Source of the DNA: Archilochus colubris
Lineage: Eukaryota; Chordata; Aves; Apodiformes; Trochilidae
Direction of reading: 5' to 3'
DNA length: 64,000 nt
Assembly: GCA_023079485.1 (NCBI GenBank)
Contig: CM041092.1
Coordinates: forward strand, 11,545,127 to 11,609,126
Under the pieces are notes generated by a model, which was given only the letters and a program-made list of their open reading frames with translations, was not told the origin of the DNA and searched no databases. Below are positions 51,501 through 60,650 of this stretch, piece after piece (position 1 is the stretch's first letter; every line of letters starts with the position of its first letter). Position numbers and translations under genes: made by a program.

Positions 51501-53987
51501 CGGAGCCACAATTAGGCAGTTTTAGGCCGTGGGTTGACAAGGTTACATCTTTCTTCCCAAACTTGTATGCCTAAGTATCGCAATGAAAACAAATTTACCC
51601 ACTCCTAGGCATTTGTCATTGAAATAACTGTACCACCCAACTCATTTGGAGTCTTATTTTATCCTTCTGAATACTCTTCCCTTCCTCATGCAAGAAATTC
51701 AGTTTAGTACAAAGGAAAGCTTAAAAAAATCCTATAAAGTTTTGTTCTGTCACCCTAAACTGGGTGTACCCAGCTGCACAAGGGTGAAGGCCCAAAATAA
51801 AGAACCAGTTAGTATTTAGTTTTGCAGGAGAGCTTTCAGAGGAAACATGTTTTTCCTTCTGCTGATATTTAAAGCTGCAGGTGTATGTCAGCGATTGTTA
51901 TACAAAATATTTCCTAAATTTCCTTAAGACTCTTTCCCTTAAGACTCTTTTGTGCCTCTGTAGCCCCCAGATAGTTGGTGCCTTGCTGTAACATCCTGTG
52001 TGTTTTAAGTACTTAAATCAGGCAGAATATGTAGATGTATGAAATTTGCCACGTACTTCACAGAATCACAGAAAGTTAGGGGTTGGAAGGCACCTCATAA
52101 GATCGAGTCCAACCCCCCCTGCCAGAGCAGGATCACCTACAGGAGGTCACATAGGAAAGCATCCAGGTGGGTTTTGAATGACTCCAGAGAAGGAGACTCC
52201 ACAGTCCCCCTGGGCAGCCTGTGCCAGCGCCCTGTCACCCTTACAGTAAAAAAAATTTTCCTTGTGATTATATGGAACCTCCTATGCTCAAGTTTATATC
52301 TGTTGCCTCTTGTCCTATCACTGGACATAATTGAGAATAGCCTGGCATCATCCTCCTGGCTCTCTCCCTTTACGTAGTTATAAATATTAATGAGGTCACC
52401 TCTCATTCTCCTCCAAGCTGAAGAGACCCAGCTCCCTCAGCCTTTCCTCATAAGGGGGCTGTTCTACTCTCTTAATCAGCTTGGTTGCTCTGCTCTGGAC
52501 TCTCTCAAGCAGTTCCCTGTCATTCATGAACTGAGGGGTCCAGAACTGGACACAATATTCCAGATGTGGCCTCACTAGGGCAGAATACAGCGGGGGGAGA
52601 ACCTCTCTCTACTTACAAACCACCTCCTTGCTAATGCACCCCGGGATGCCATTTGCCTCCTTGGCCACCAGGACACATTGTTGGCTCATGCTCATTCTTC
52701 TGTCTACCAGCACCCCTGGCTCCCTTTCACCTGTGCTGCTCTTCAAGAACTCAGTCCCCAACCTGTACTATTACTTGGTGTTGTTCCTACCCAGATGTAG
52801 GATGTACTTACATGGTCCTAGTCCTGGAGAGCTCCATAAATGCATGCATGAATTAAATGCTAACACTGCATTGTAATTCAATTCAAGCACCAGATTCAAT
52901 TGACAGAACACTGGTAAGGAAAAAATCATATATGCATACTAGAATCCTTTCCTCAATCCTTACTCAGATGAGTAGGGGCTGTATGCATGTGTAGGAGCAC
53001 CAAAAGGCTACACAACTATGGCTTTCAAACCAAGGCCATCTATTTAGTGTTTCCCAAGACCTTCCATGCTTCTGCAGTGACCCAAGTGCTGACCTATCTC
53101 CAAACACTTCTTCCTTCTCTTTCCCTGAGGCAGGATGCAGATCATGAGGCCCGTGTCGAAGAAGCAATAACTCGAATGCTGGTATGTGCCCTAAAAGCAG
53201 CAGAAAATCCAAGTGATGAAGATCTTTGGCTAAATCCCACAGAGGTAAGCCTTATCTTTCTCCCATTATAGCAGCAATAACAGATAATTACTGACATTTT
53301 GCTTAGCTCCCTCCAAGTCTTTCTGCTGCCTAAGAATTTTTAATTCCTTCCCCTCACATAGCAAAAGTAAACCATGCAACACTGAGTTGAAACATCTTTT
53401 AACTGAGTGTATCCTGGGTGTTTTCCTAGGTTGAGGCAACATCCCATGAAACCAATCTTCAATACCTGAATAAAGCAGTATCTGCATATTTCAGTTGTCA
53501 AAAGACAGATGTCCCAGAGCAGGCACATCCCAGCAGCAGTGCTGCAGAGCAAAGGACAAGCACCTCATGCAAGAGGAAGAAAAGGGAAGTTGGCTGTGAA
53601 CCAGAGAGCTGCAGATTACCAACCCACGAATTTGGCTTGTCAACATTTACAGCAGAAAAGTTGCAGAAAATGCCTTTTGGGCCTCATCTTGTTCAAGTTT
53701 TACCACAGTCCCAAGAAATAAGCTCAGTGGGTGCCACTGCAATTAGAAGTGACAGTAGAGATCTTCTCCATGAAAATGACAGAGGACATTCTGGAAGATC
53801 ACACTGCACCAAGAAGCAATTGGTAATGAGTAATGACTGTGAAAAACCTGCACATCAAACAGATTCAGATGGCAGTCCAAATGCCTCACAAACAGCCCTT
53901 TCTACCAATGATTTGCTGGAGTGTGTGGTTAATCCACATGTCATCAGTTTAGTGGCTCGGCTGCTGTTGGAGAGAGCAAGAGTTTAG
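18466..53987 (+). CDS. HSPBAP1: HSPBAP1, complete coding span (8 coding exons, 489 aa)
   Basis: HSPB1-associated protein 1, a JmjC-fold protein related to Fe(II)/2-oxoglutarate oxygenases and named for binding the small heat-shock protein HSPB1 (Hsp27). Joining 18466-18502, 28771-28956, 34418-34602, 38645-38781, 41953-42124, 49485-49568, 53134-53244 and 53430-53987 gives 1470 nt with no frame break. All introns are GT...AG. The 489 aa product is about as long as human HSPBAP1 (488). The JmjC region spans roughly residues 30-275. Predicted iron ligands are His167 and Asp169 (CHLDSYG, exon 4) and His249 (RHWWHYVES, exon 6). Lys183 in [10 protein letters not shown] is in the usual place for co-substrate contact. 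The C-terminal third (from about 305) is hydrophilic, with a basic KRKKR at 352-356 that could act in nuclear import. It shares a CpG island with divergent SLC49A4. A substrate is not settled in the literature I know. Confidence 0.97.
18503..28770 (+). other. HSPBAP1: HSPBAP1 intron 1 (10.3 kb)
   Basis: Begins GTAGGT and ends TTTACATAG. The first 300 bases are still CpG island; the rest is AT-rich. It contains a 19-T tract (24388-24406), a 13-T tract (28024-28036) and an AT-rich patch near 28500-28550. I see no coding exon, RNA gene or clear transposon in it. Confidence 0.85.
24388..24406 (+). repeat. poly(T) tract, 19 T
   Basis: Homopolymer in HSPBAP1 intron 1. The flank has no reverse-complemented AATAAA, so a minus-strand retrocopy tail is not supported. 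Confidence 0.85.
28771..28956 (+). CDS. HSPBAP1: HSPBAP1 coding exon 2 (residues 13-75)
   Basis: Acceptor TTTACATAG, then [20 protein letters not shown] and the family motif [18 protein letters not shown], through [10 protein letters not shown]. The exon ends one base into a codon at donor GTGAGA (28957). This is the N-terminal lead into the cupin/JmjC fold. An in-frame ATG at 28740 lies upstream of the acceptor and is intronic. Confidence 0.96.
30010..30155 (-). mobile_element. MIR-like SINE relic, minus orientation
   Basis: TTCTACAGATGGGAATGACT followed by GAGGTGTAGAACTGTTAC parallels the reverse complement of the MIR core ('ttttacagatgaggaaactgaggc...'), with weaker similarity on the flanks. 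Strongly diverged; call by eye. Confidence 0.4.
33540..34080. promoter_or_regulatory. Candidate conserved non-coding element in HSPBAP1 intron 2
   Basis: A stretch interrupted by a T-rich tract, with balanced composition, no transposon similarity that I can recognise and several homeodomain- or POU-like words, for example TGATTAACCACAATTAAAG, CCCATAATTTGC and TTAAATGCATCATTGGC. That texture is typical of vertebrate developmental enhancers. This is inference from sequence texture; only a cross-species alignment can decide. Confidence 0.25.
33602..33623 (+). repeat. T-rich tract
   Basis: Nine T, one A, then twelve T. Simple homopolymer repeat in intron 2. Confidence 0.85.
34418..34602 (+). CDS. 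HSPBAP1: HSPBAP1 coding exon 3 (residues 75-136)
   Basis: Acceptor TTGCCCTAG. The frame continues [20 protein letters not shown] and later the motif [19 protein letters not shown], ending EIFK at donor GTAAAA (phase 0). The WAYADYKY motif is characteristic of HSPBAP1 and precedes the metal-binding part of the JmjC fold. Confidence 0.97.
34603..38644 (+). other. HSPBAP1: HSPBAP1 intron 3 (4.0 kb)
   Basis: GTAAAA...TTGCAACAG. It contains a minus-orientation MIR-like relic at 37571-37720 and low-complexity T runs. A TA-rich segment near 36460-36800 carries several TAAT cores but nothing I can assign. No additional exon is seen. Confidence 0.85.
37571..37720 (-). mobile_element. MIR-like SINE relic, minus orientation
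   Basis: The order AAAGTGCTTTACCC, AAGATGAGAAAAATAAAGCT, AGATGAAGTGATTTGCCTGA, GGAATTGAATCTC follows the reverse complement of a MIR consensus: 'gcgctttac', 'cagatgaggaaactgaggc', 'aggttaagtgacttgccc', 'gggattcgaacc'. This is the clearest ancient SINE in the window. Confidence 0.65.
38645..38781 (+). CDS. HSPBAP1: HSPBAP1 coding exon 4 (residues 137-182), HxD motif
   Basis: Acceptor TTGCAACAG. The exon reads [20 protein letters not shown], then [20 protein letters not shown] and LQVQG, ending two bases into an Arg codon at donor GTAACA. CHLDSYG carries the facial-triad His167 and Asp169 expected of a JmjC iron centre, so the metal site looks intact. Confidence 0.97.
39498..39600 (+). mobile_element. 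tRNA-derived SINE relic (tRNA-like head preserved)
   Basis: CATGGTGGTCTCGTGATTAA, then GGTGCAGGACTGGTAAGC and GCAGTGCCACAGACTGACTG, matches the well-known amniote pattern 'gtggtctagtggttaaggcacaggactgg...tctgccacagactgactg' of tRNA-headed MIR-type SINEs. No intact tRNA cloverleaf or 3' half is present, so it is not a functional tRNA gene. Confidence 0.6.
41063..41214. repeat. Perfect tandem duplication, 2 x 76 bp
   Basis: Copy 1 (41063-41138) and copy 2 (41139-41214) both begin CCATGTCTCAGCTCTGC and end GGACACAAGTGC. They are identical at every base when read against each other. Perfect identity of a non-simple unit indicates a recent duplication or an assembly artefact. It lies in HSPBAP1 intron 4, about 740 bases upstream of exon 5. 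Confidence 0.95.
41953..42124 (+). CDS. HSPBAP1: HSPBAP1 coding exon 5 (residues 182-239)
   Basis: Acceptor CTATTTTCAG. The split Arg codon is completed, followed by [40 protein letters not shown] and HVVTLSPGQ, ending at donor GTACCA in phase 0. The KRWHLFPP segment is the typical strand after the HxD motif in JmjC proteins of the FIH-like group. Lys183 is the probable 2-oxoglutarate contact. Confidence 0.97.
42641..42760 (-). mobile_element. Possible MIR-like relic, minus orientation
   Basis: CCCTATTTTACTTAGAAAG, TTTTAAGTGCCTGCCTTGC and CATACAGTCAACAGCAGG are laid out like a reversed MIR core ('cccattttacagatgaggaa', 'ttaagtgacttgcccaagg', 'cacacagc'). Similarity is patchy. Confidence 0.4.
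43830..44420. promoter_or_regulatory. Candidate conserved non-coding element in HSPBAP1 intron 5
   Basis: Unique, non-repetitive sequence with TAAT-core and SOX-like words, for example GGATTAGATATTGTAACAAT, CAACAATTTAATGTGGC and CCTTTCATTGTTCAGAGG. There is no transposon resemblance. The stop-free minus-strand frame overlapping it has no recognisable domain. Regulatory nature is inferred from texture alone. Confidence 0.22.
49485..49568 (+). CDS. HSPBAP1: HSPBAP1 coding exon 6 (residues 240-267), distal His
   Basis: Acceptor TTCCAATTACAG. It reads [16 protein letters not shown] and [12 protein letters not shown], then donor GTATCT, phase 0 at both ends. His249 in HWWHYV is the distal iron ligand of the JmjC triad. 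Because the exon is 84 nt, exactly divisible by 3, skipping it would keep the frame but remove the ligand. Confidence 0.97.
50185..50199 (-). repeat. poly(T) tract, possible minus-strand poly(A) tail
   Basis: Fifteen T on the plus strand. Read on the minus strand this is CTAATAAAGGCTT followed by 15 A, that is, a poly(A) signal just before an A tail, as in a processed retrocopy inserted antisense in intron 6. The spacing of 5 bases between signal and tail is shorter than usual. I could not identify a parent transcript in the DNA at about 50200-51100. Confidence 0.35.
52059..52811 (-). mobile_element. CR1 LINE fragment (3' end, 5'-truncated), antisense to HSPBAP1
   Basis: On the plus strand it begins CACAGAATCACAGAA, the reverse complement of the CR1 3' terminal octamer repeats. 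GGGTTGGAAGGCACCTC and CCTGGGCAGCCTGTGCCAG follow, both classic antisense CR1. Read on the minus strand, 52570 to 52137 encodes the ORF2 C-terminus in pieces: [35 protein letters not shown], then after a frame change [33 protein letters not shown] and [20 protein letters not shown]. The frame change near 52400 makes it a dead copy. Roughly 0.75 kb long, the usual 5'-truncated form. It supports an avian (or at least sauropsid) origin for the window. Confidence 0.93.
53134..53244 (+). CDS. HSPBAP1: HSPBAP1 coding exon 7 (residues 268-304)
   Basis: Acceptor CCTGAGGCAG. It reads [20 protein letters not shown], then [17 protein letters not shown], with donor GTAAGC, phase 0. This helical segment closes the JmjC region and is strongly conserved ([15 protein letters not shown]). 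Confidence 0.96.
53430..53987 (+). CDS. HSPBAP1: HSPBAP1 coding exon 8, C-terminal 185 residues and stop
   Basis: Acceptor GTTTTCCTAG after a short intron of 185 bases (53245-53429). The frame runs [20 protein letters not shown] through a Ser/Gln/Lys-rich stretch, a basic KRKKR (352-356) and a conserved tail, [20 protein letters not shown] then RLLLERARV, ending TAG at 53985-53987. The middle is predicted disordered. The terminal [10 protein letters not shown] motif matches the human C-terminus in kind, so the protein is complete. Confidence 0.96.
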   Translation, partial: VEATSHETNLQYLNKAVSAYFSCQKTDVPEQAHPSSSAAEQRTSTSCKRKKREVGCEPESCRLPTHEFGLSTFTAEKLQKMPFGPHLVQVLPQSQEISSVGATAIRSDSRDLLHENDRGHSGRSHCTKKQLVMSNDCEKPAHQTDSDGSPNASQTALSTNDLLECVVNPHVISLVARLLLERARV

Positions 53988-54012
53988 TTCCAGAGTGCTT
54001 TATCATTTCTAA

Positions 54013-54018
54013 AATAAA
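54013..54018 (+). terminator. HSPBAP1: Poly(A) signal AATAAA for HSPBAP1
   Basis: A canonical AATAAA starts 25 bases after the HSPBAP1 stop codon, followed by a GT-rich stretch (CCTTGTTCTGGATG). It would give a very short 3' untranslated region. Longer alternatives further right cannot be excluded. Confidence 0.6.
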
Positions 54019-57000
54019 GAAATCAAATGGCAGCCTTGTTCTGGATGTTTACATTGAGTAATAATTGAATGTTTCATTTCAAATGATTTTTAGGTACAGA
54101 CCAAAACAGTTAATCATTAAGTGGCAGATTTGGGTTGGGCTGAAAGGAGAAAAGCTGCTTAATGTGAGCTGGGAAGAGAAAGGTGTGTTTAGTCAGAGAG
54201 CTCCTCAATGTTGTGAACAAAATAGAGCACACAGTTATAATCCCACCTTGCTGTTCAAATGGGATCTTTAAAGCATTCTACAACTCTGGCATTGGGTGGG
54301 GACAGCTGTGCAGAAACATTCAGGCTCTGCATTTCAGGGGGTAACAGCATAGGATTTAATTCCTCCTGGATTAAGTTTTCTGGTAGTTTATCTCTAGCAA
54401 AGAATGCATCATGTTCTTGCATGGTTTTTCTTTGCATGTTTTGTTCAAATTTTTGTTTGTTTGTGGTTTTTTGTTTGCTTTTGGTTTGTCTTTTTTTCTC
54501 TTTTTAAACTGGAGCAGCCCAACTGTACTGACTGACAGCTTCACTCTGAGCACCCTCTCTGCCCCAAGTCCCAGGCAAACCAGCTCTGGTCTCAAGACAT
54601 TGCCCATCAGAGCAGTGAATCCTGGAAGCAGCAGTTGCTGGGAATGGATGTGGCTTAGCAGCAGTGAAGAGATCCTGCAGCACTTAATCCTTCACAGCTG
54701 GGTCAGAATTGGAAAGCAGACTTGAAGCTGATGCATTTGATTCATGTCTGTATTCAGGTAATAGACTTGATTCATCCCCACAGGCACAGGGATTACAGTT
54801 TGCACCTTCCTGAGAGGAAGGCTCATCCCAGCAGTAAGATTAATTGTCTCAGGGTGGGCAACTCAAGTCCTTAAGAGGCATAGCAGAGATGCTGAACCCT
54901 GCACTTGCTCCCAGCCCTCTGCTGCCAAACCTGGTCTGTGGCTGGAGGGCTGAAAAAGCATTTCTGTGCTGTCCTTCAGCATGGCACTTCCCAGGGCTGG
55001 GAAGATGCAGAGGAGCATCACTGGTGTACCAAGCAGGGCTTGGTAATAGGCTCAGGAGGTCATTACACAGCAGAAGGGACTAAGACTGGAAGAAGGTGGA
55101 CTGCTTACTGTGGACTGCAGCCCTTGACCACATTTAAAGGAAGATGGTCAAGAAATAATCAGCTGACCCCTTTAAAAAATGGTAAGTTCAAATAAATCTG
55201 AACCAAGGGGCACTGCACTCACTAATGCATCTGTTTTCTTTCACAAACTAGCATTAAGTTGTGTCAGAAAGCTCCAGGAGGGAGTGAGACAAAAGCCCTT
55301 AGCAAGAAAGCAGCCTTCAGCTGGTTCAGAAACTCTTGAAGCTGAGAGACAAGAGGCCATTGGGAAGTTACTGTTATGATTTATTTAAAGCCAGATGAGC
55401 ACAGTCCCCTATCTCTAAGGAATGATACAAAACAGTTGTTATTTTCTAGCCTCTGTCCTGCTCTTTACCATAACAACCAAAATTTAATGATGTTTTGATT
55501 GTGACTGGTTGCATACAGAACCATTCTTTCTTCAAGGCATAGTAGTCCTTGGATTTGTTTTTGAAAGCTGAGTGGTCCTTGGATTAAAATGTTGTGGATC
55601 TTGAAAATAACAGGATGAAGGTGGATTAACACTGAAATGGCACATGAAGGCCTTAAGAAAACTGAAAAGAAAGCAGCTGAGGTCTTTGGGGATGCCCTTG
55701 ACTCCTGCTTTCCCTCTGCAATGGCAACAGAATGGCATTTGTCCATGGCTTCAGAGGGGTTCTGGGTCAACTCCTGTGAAACCTGCTCACATCTGCCAGC
55801 ACCTACAACATTAACCTGATCCACATTCATAACCCAGAGCCCTCAGCCCTCTATTTCCTTTGCTATCAAGCAAGGAGCTATCATGCAAGGAACCTATTCC
55901 TTACTAAATACATGAAGCTAGTGCTGTTTTCACAAATACCACCTTCCAGCAAATTATAGTTGAAAAGGTGCCTTCTCTCTGTTTTCATACAGATTACAGG
56001 TTGGCAGGACCCTGATGGATGGTAAGTGCTCTAGATATACACTAACAGGTCAGAAATCCAGGAAACCTTGCAATTTAAACTTGCCCCCACACACCCAAAC
56101 AAAAAACAACCAACCACATTCCTAATACACTAGGAAAGGAGGAAATTGAAAAGGCTCAAAGGTTCACATTTAACAAGCACAGAAACCTTATCCTGATGGG
56201 CCCTTTTAGGTTGGGTTACTTCAGCTGCTGGATGGGGCAGAATTTAGCTCTGAGGGAAACAAAGTGGTAGAGTTTGGTGGAGACTTTGGCTTTGAAAATG
56301 ACTGTGAGATGGAAATGACTGCCACGCCTGCTCTGTGGTTGGCCCAGAAGCAGGAGGTTTCAATGTCCTGATCTGTCCTTCTCACTGGGCTCAGCCCCTG
56401 ATGACACTGATGTCACTGTCAGTAGCAACCTGCAGGCATGATGCAGCCCTCAGCCACATCTGAGCAAATCCACTTTCCTTGTTGAATGTTAACACACCAA
56501 ACTGTCTCACTGGGGTTGCACCACTGCAAAAAGACCAGAATTTAATGAACAGTCCCACTGAGACAGTTCATATGTTGGCACTGCTGTGCCAAAAGGATTA
56601 AAAATTATTTAGGAAACATCTTAGTCACATCTGCTGCCTTTAGTGATTCACCAGGCTCTGAGGGAACAGATCTGTAGCGTATGGCAGCCCCGTTTCCATA
56701 CATGAGGGCATCTCAGCAGAGCTGCCACCCTGCTGCTGCTCTGGGCTCCTCTCCTAGGCTGACCAGAGGGGCTGGGACCTGACGGGGGGCACTGCTGTGA
56801 GGAGCAATTACGTAGGGGAGGAGAAGCTGCAAATGCTTCCTCTTAATTTGCTGAGGAAAAATAGTCCTGCAATCAAAGTGCTTTTATATCTAGAAGAGAT
56901 AGAGGTGAGGGAGGAGAAGCACAGGCATAAAGTGGAAGAGGTAGATGGCAACACTTTCTTCCACAGTGGGAACATCCTTAGCTCAAACTTTCCTCCCAGC

Positions 57001-59750
57001 ACACGGATCAGCATCACACACCCCCCACAGCAACTACACTGAACATTTTTTCCCTTTGTACGTGGAATGACTGCCCTTGTTGAACATTTCCAAGGCCTTT
57101 GGAGGACTTTCACCCCCCAGGCACAGGCTCCAGGGTCTGCATCTGGATCTGGGTGTAGGAGCAGCTGTTCTCACGAGGCTGAGCCCAGGAGTTCATCACT
57201 CACCGCCCGAACAGAAACCTCTGTCAGGGCACCAGCAGGGTTTGTGTCTGTCTGGGTGCAGCTCGTGATTTAAGGGCCAGGCTGTGGCCAAAAGCCATTA
57301 GCAGAGAGGACAGGGAGGAGAGGGAGCCAGCCTGTTTAGGATGCCAGGCAAAAGCACCAGAAGGACTTTATGTCTCAGAGGTGCAATATAAAATCTCAGT
57401 TTGAACGCTCAGCACACGGGGGTGGAGAGAGAAATGACCACAAATCCAGCAAGTCACGTATGGCAAATGGCTCACACATCAATAAGGGAAATTTATAGCT
57501 CTGACCTGGTTCACAGGATACCAAGTGCCATGATTTCTGACACCGTTTCTAAATTCATGATCACTGGGTGGAGAAGCTCAGACAAATTTCTACATATTCA
57601 TAGTATTAAAAATAAATGACTTCTGATCTCTGGTGACAGCCTGGGGCTCAACAAAGAGCAGGAACTCAGCACCCAGCCCTCCACAACCACTAAGAGAAAA
57701 CATTCCCCCAAAAGAGTTTCCCCTACTCACTGGCAGCAGTGGGTATGACAACAGCTGAGATGGAGCCACCACCAGGCTGGCCAGCATATTCATCCCCTTG
57801 TCTACCCCATCCACCCCCACTGCCTGATGGAAATCCTGGGACTTCCCTGCCCCAGAATTAGGTTTACAGAGCAGTTCCCAGACTGCTCTGGGTTGTCTCC
57901 CCTAAGCTGTTTGGTGTTGCTACTTGCTGTCCCTGAGCAGAACGCCCACCTAAAGGGATCTGCACTTTACTTGTCTGCAAAGAAAGAACCATATTCAAAT
58001 TTTAAAGTCCCTCCTGTCAGGAGAGCAGGAAGGGAAAACCACAGACAGTGACACCTACCAGAGTTTTAGTCCTGCATTGAAAACTTCCCTGCTACATTTC
58101 AGAGGGTACCATTTCATTTCACTGCACTATTTCACACCATGTTCACATCTCCCAGGACTTCTGTTCTTGCTCCATTTGCTTGATGCCACAGAGCAACTCG
58201 ATTGCAGAGCTGTGACATATGTTCTGATGTAGCATTAATCATAAACTGAACTTTTAACTAGCAAACATGGCATATTGAAGAGGTAGAGAGAATCCTTCCA
58301 CAGTGCTAATTGCTTAAAATTAATTCAGAGCTGCAAATCAGTATTTTTGCCAATTAGTAAGATCCTTGCTGTGTTTCTTGGCTACAAATGTGAACTATTT
58401 GGGTCTATGGCACAGGCAGGCTTCCTCTTTGGGGAACTTTCCTGACATTTCTGGTGTTACTACAACACTGGCTGTTGGGGAAAGACCATGGCAAATGGGA
58501 GGTCTGGTTTTACCATGGGCTTTATGTGAATGGGTAAGGAAAAAGAGCTTATCTCTTCTGCACCATGATTTTCTGCCCTCCTGGTGAAGATCCCCTAGCA
58601 AGACAGGAGAGATGTTGCCACATCAGCTGAAGGCACACTGGGACAATTGCTTTCACCTCTGCCTAAAGCCACACATTTTGGAGCTGTGTTTTTTGAAGCC
58701 TCCCAGGTTAATGCTCTGCTAGACATTTATTTCTCCATATAATTGGTGGGGTTTGTCAGTCTTACTGAGGTGACTGGGAGCTAGAACAGTCAGCTTGGCA
58801 GGACTGCAGCATCCAGAGCTCTGGAAAGGACCATAGGGCAGTGGGGACCAGGGGTGGCAGGTACTGTGGGTCAAGGATGGGGGAAAATTTTTGGGAAAAT
58901 CTCCCAGAGGCTCTGGGCACACAGTCAGAAACCCAGGAGCTCTGTGACCTCCCAGAGCCCATGGACTGAGGGAGCTGGAGAGCTCTGCAGTGGACAAAGG
59001 TGTCCCGTGAGCTCTGCAACCAAATCTCACATGTAATGCACCTGTCCTCATCCTCCTGTTACTGCTTACCTGTTTTTCAGGGACAGTGTGGCAAAGACAT
59101 GGCTGGCTCCCTGCTCAGCACGTGGCACAGTTTCTCAGTAAAACCCACCTCTAGGTTTGAAGGAGCAAACTTTGATCCTTCCAAAGCTGGGGTGAGGATG
59201 TCCCACTGAATTCTGATGCCTTTTGGTGACCCATGAAAACAACTTCATGAAGGTCTCAAGCTGACATCTTGAGCACCAAAGAACTTTAAAAATGCAATTT
59301 CCCAGGAAAAGAAATGGGCTTCTGTCTTTGCAGGTCAGAAAAGTCACTCACAAAAAGGGGGCTATTTGACTCGTGGGGCCACTCTTTATCCCAGCACTGC
59401 CATGGGGAGGGCATCTCTGAGCTTCCATGGCAGCCAGAGGATTAAACATGTTCCTAAATTCCTCTCACCTGTGCCATTCCCTCTCCTCCTGCTCCTCACA
59501 GTGCTGCCCATCCAGAGCACCAGGCAGTAAAACTCACCCAGCACCATCCTGCCCAGGCACTGATCCCCTCCAATTAGCAGCAGCTTTAACAAAGCTGGCT
59601 GAAAAAACACCATTTAAATGAAAAATAGTGTTGTATAAATAGAAGGCAGAGCAAGCAGGGCCATAACACAATTTCTTGCCATCAGCAGATGAACAGCCTC
59701 ATAAGTTACAAGGAGCTCAATGCCTGAGTTTTCTGCTGCTCTTCCCCAGG

Positions 59751-59768
59751 GAGGTGATACATCACCTC
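59751..59768. repeat. Perfect 8-bp inverted repeat
   Basis: GAGGTGATACATCACCTC: two 8-base arms around a 2-base centre. Palindromes of this size arise by chance in 64 kb, so no function is claimed. Confidence 0.5.
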
Positions 59769-60429
59769 TGCCTCATGCTGTGCATTCACTCAGGGCTTTG
59801 GGGCTTTATCCAAAGAGATTAGGATCTCTGCTGCAGCTAAAACCAGAGATTTCTGCTATGTAGTGGTAGTTCATTGAAATGTGGTTTAATTCCTTGCTTG
59901 CTGCCACTTTGGCTGAAAGCTAAAGAATTGCAAAGATTGATGCCACCCATGGCACACAGATCATCCCCACTTTAGCAATGATTCTTCTGCTGTTACCCCA
60001 GCAGCCCTATCTTCCACCCAGTGGTGTCCCTGGGGACAACCCAGCCTGGCTGAGCCTCCTCTTCTTCCTACCAGGGACATGATGGGATCAGAGATCTTGA
60101 ATCACCAGCACATTTGACTGAGCATGTGAATAGACCTAATTGTCCCCAAGTTACATCCATGAGAAGCAGCTTTATGGGCAGGATCAAGGCCTGGGAGCAA
60201 CAAGGCCAATGCCAGGATACAACACACATCATCAGAAGCATCCCCAGCCCCATGGCTGCATGTCTGCCAGCCTCATTATTACCATTTTTAACTTCAAAAC
60301 AACACATAAAACTCGATCATAAGAAGCACTAGAGCATGAACTGGTAGAAAACAAGGGCAAGGGAGAAGGGAAGAGATGGCCAAGCAGGTCTTTCCCATCT
60401 CATCCTCTTTGGAGGATTAACGAGCAAGG

Positions 60430-60650
60430 CAAAGTAATGGTATTTGTGCCTTTACTGCATGCATTCATTACAATAAATTTTGTCCTGCATCTTAAAGTCA
60501 AAAACGTCTCACATCTGCCAAAAAGCGATCAGGAACAATTAATTTCCCCAGATGCTACTATTAACATAATTCACAGTGTTCCTGGCAACAGGAATATAAT
60601 TAACCCAGTTAACCAGGGCTTTCATCACTGCCACACTGAGCTGCCCAGCT
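60430..60650. promoter_or_regulatory. Candidate conserved non-coding element downstream of HSPBAP1
   Basis: A sharply AT-rich island in GC-richer flanks, with many homeodomain-like TAAT/ATTA cores, for example CATTCATTACAATAAATT, CAATTAATTTCCCC and AATATAATTAACCC. Not a recognised transposon. Inference from texture only. Confidence 0.25.

Larger units (their letters stand above)
49569..53133 (+). other. HSPBAP1: HSPBAP1 intron 6 (3.6 kb)
   Basis: GTATCT...CCTGAGGCAG. It contains a 15-T tract at 50185-50199 (possible minus-strand retrocopy tail) and a CR1 fragment at 52059-52811. The remainder is unassigned unique sequence. Confidence 0.85.
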
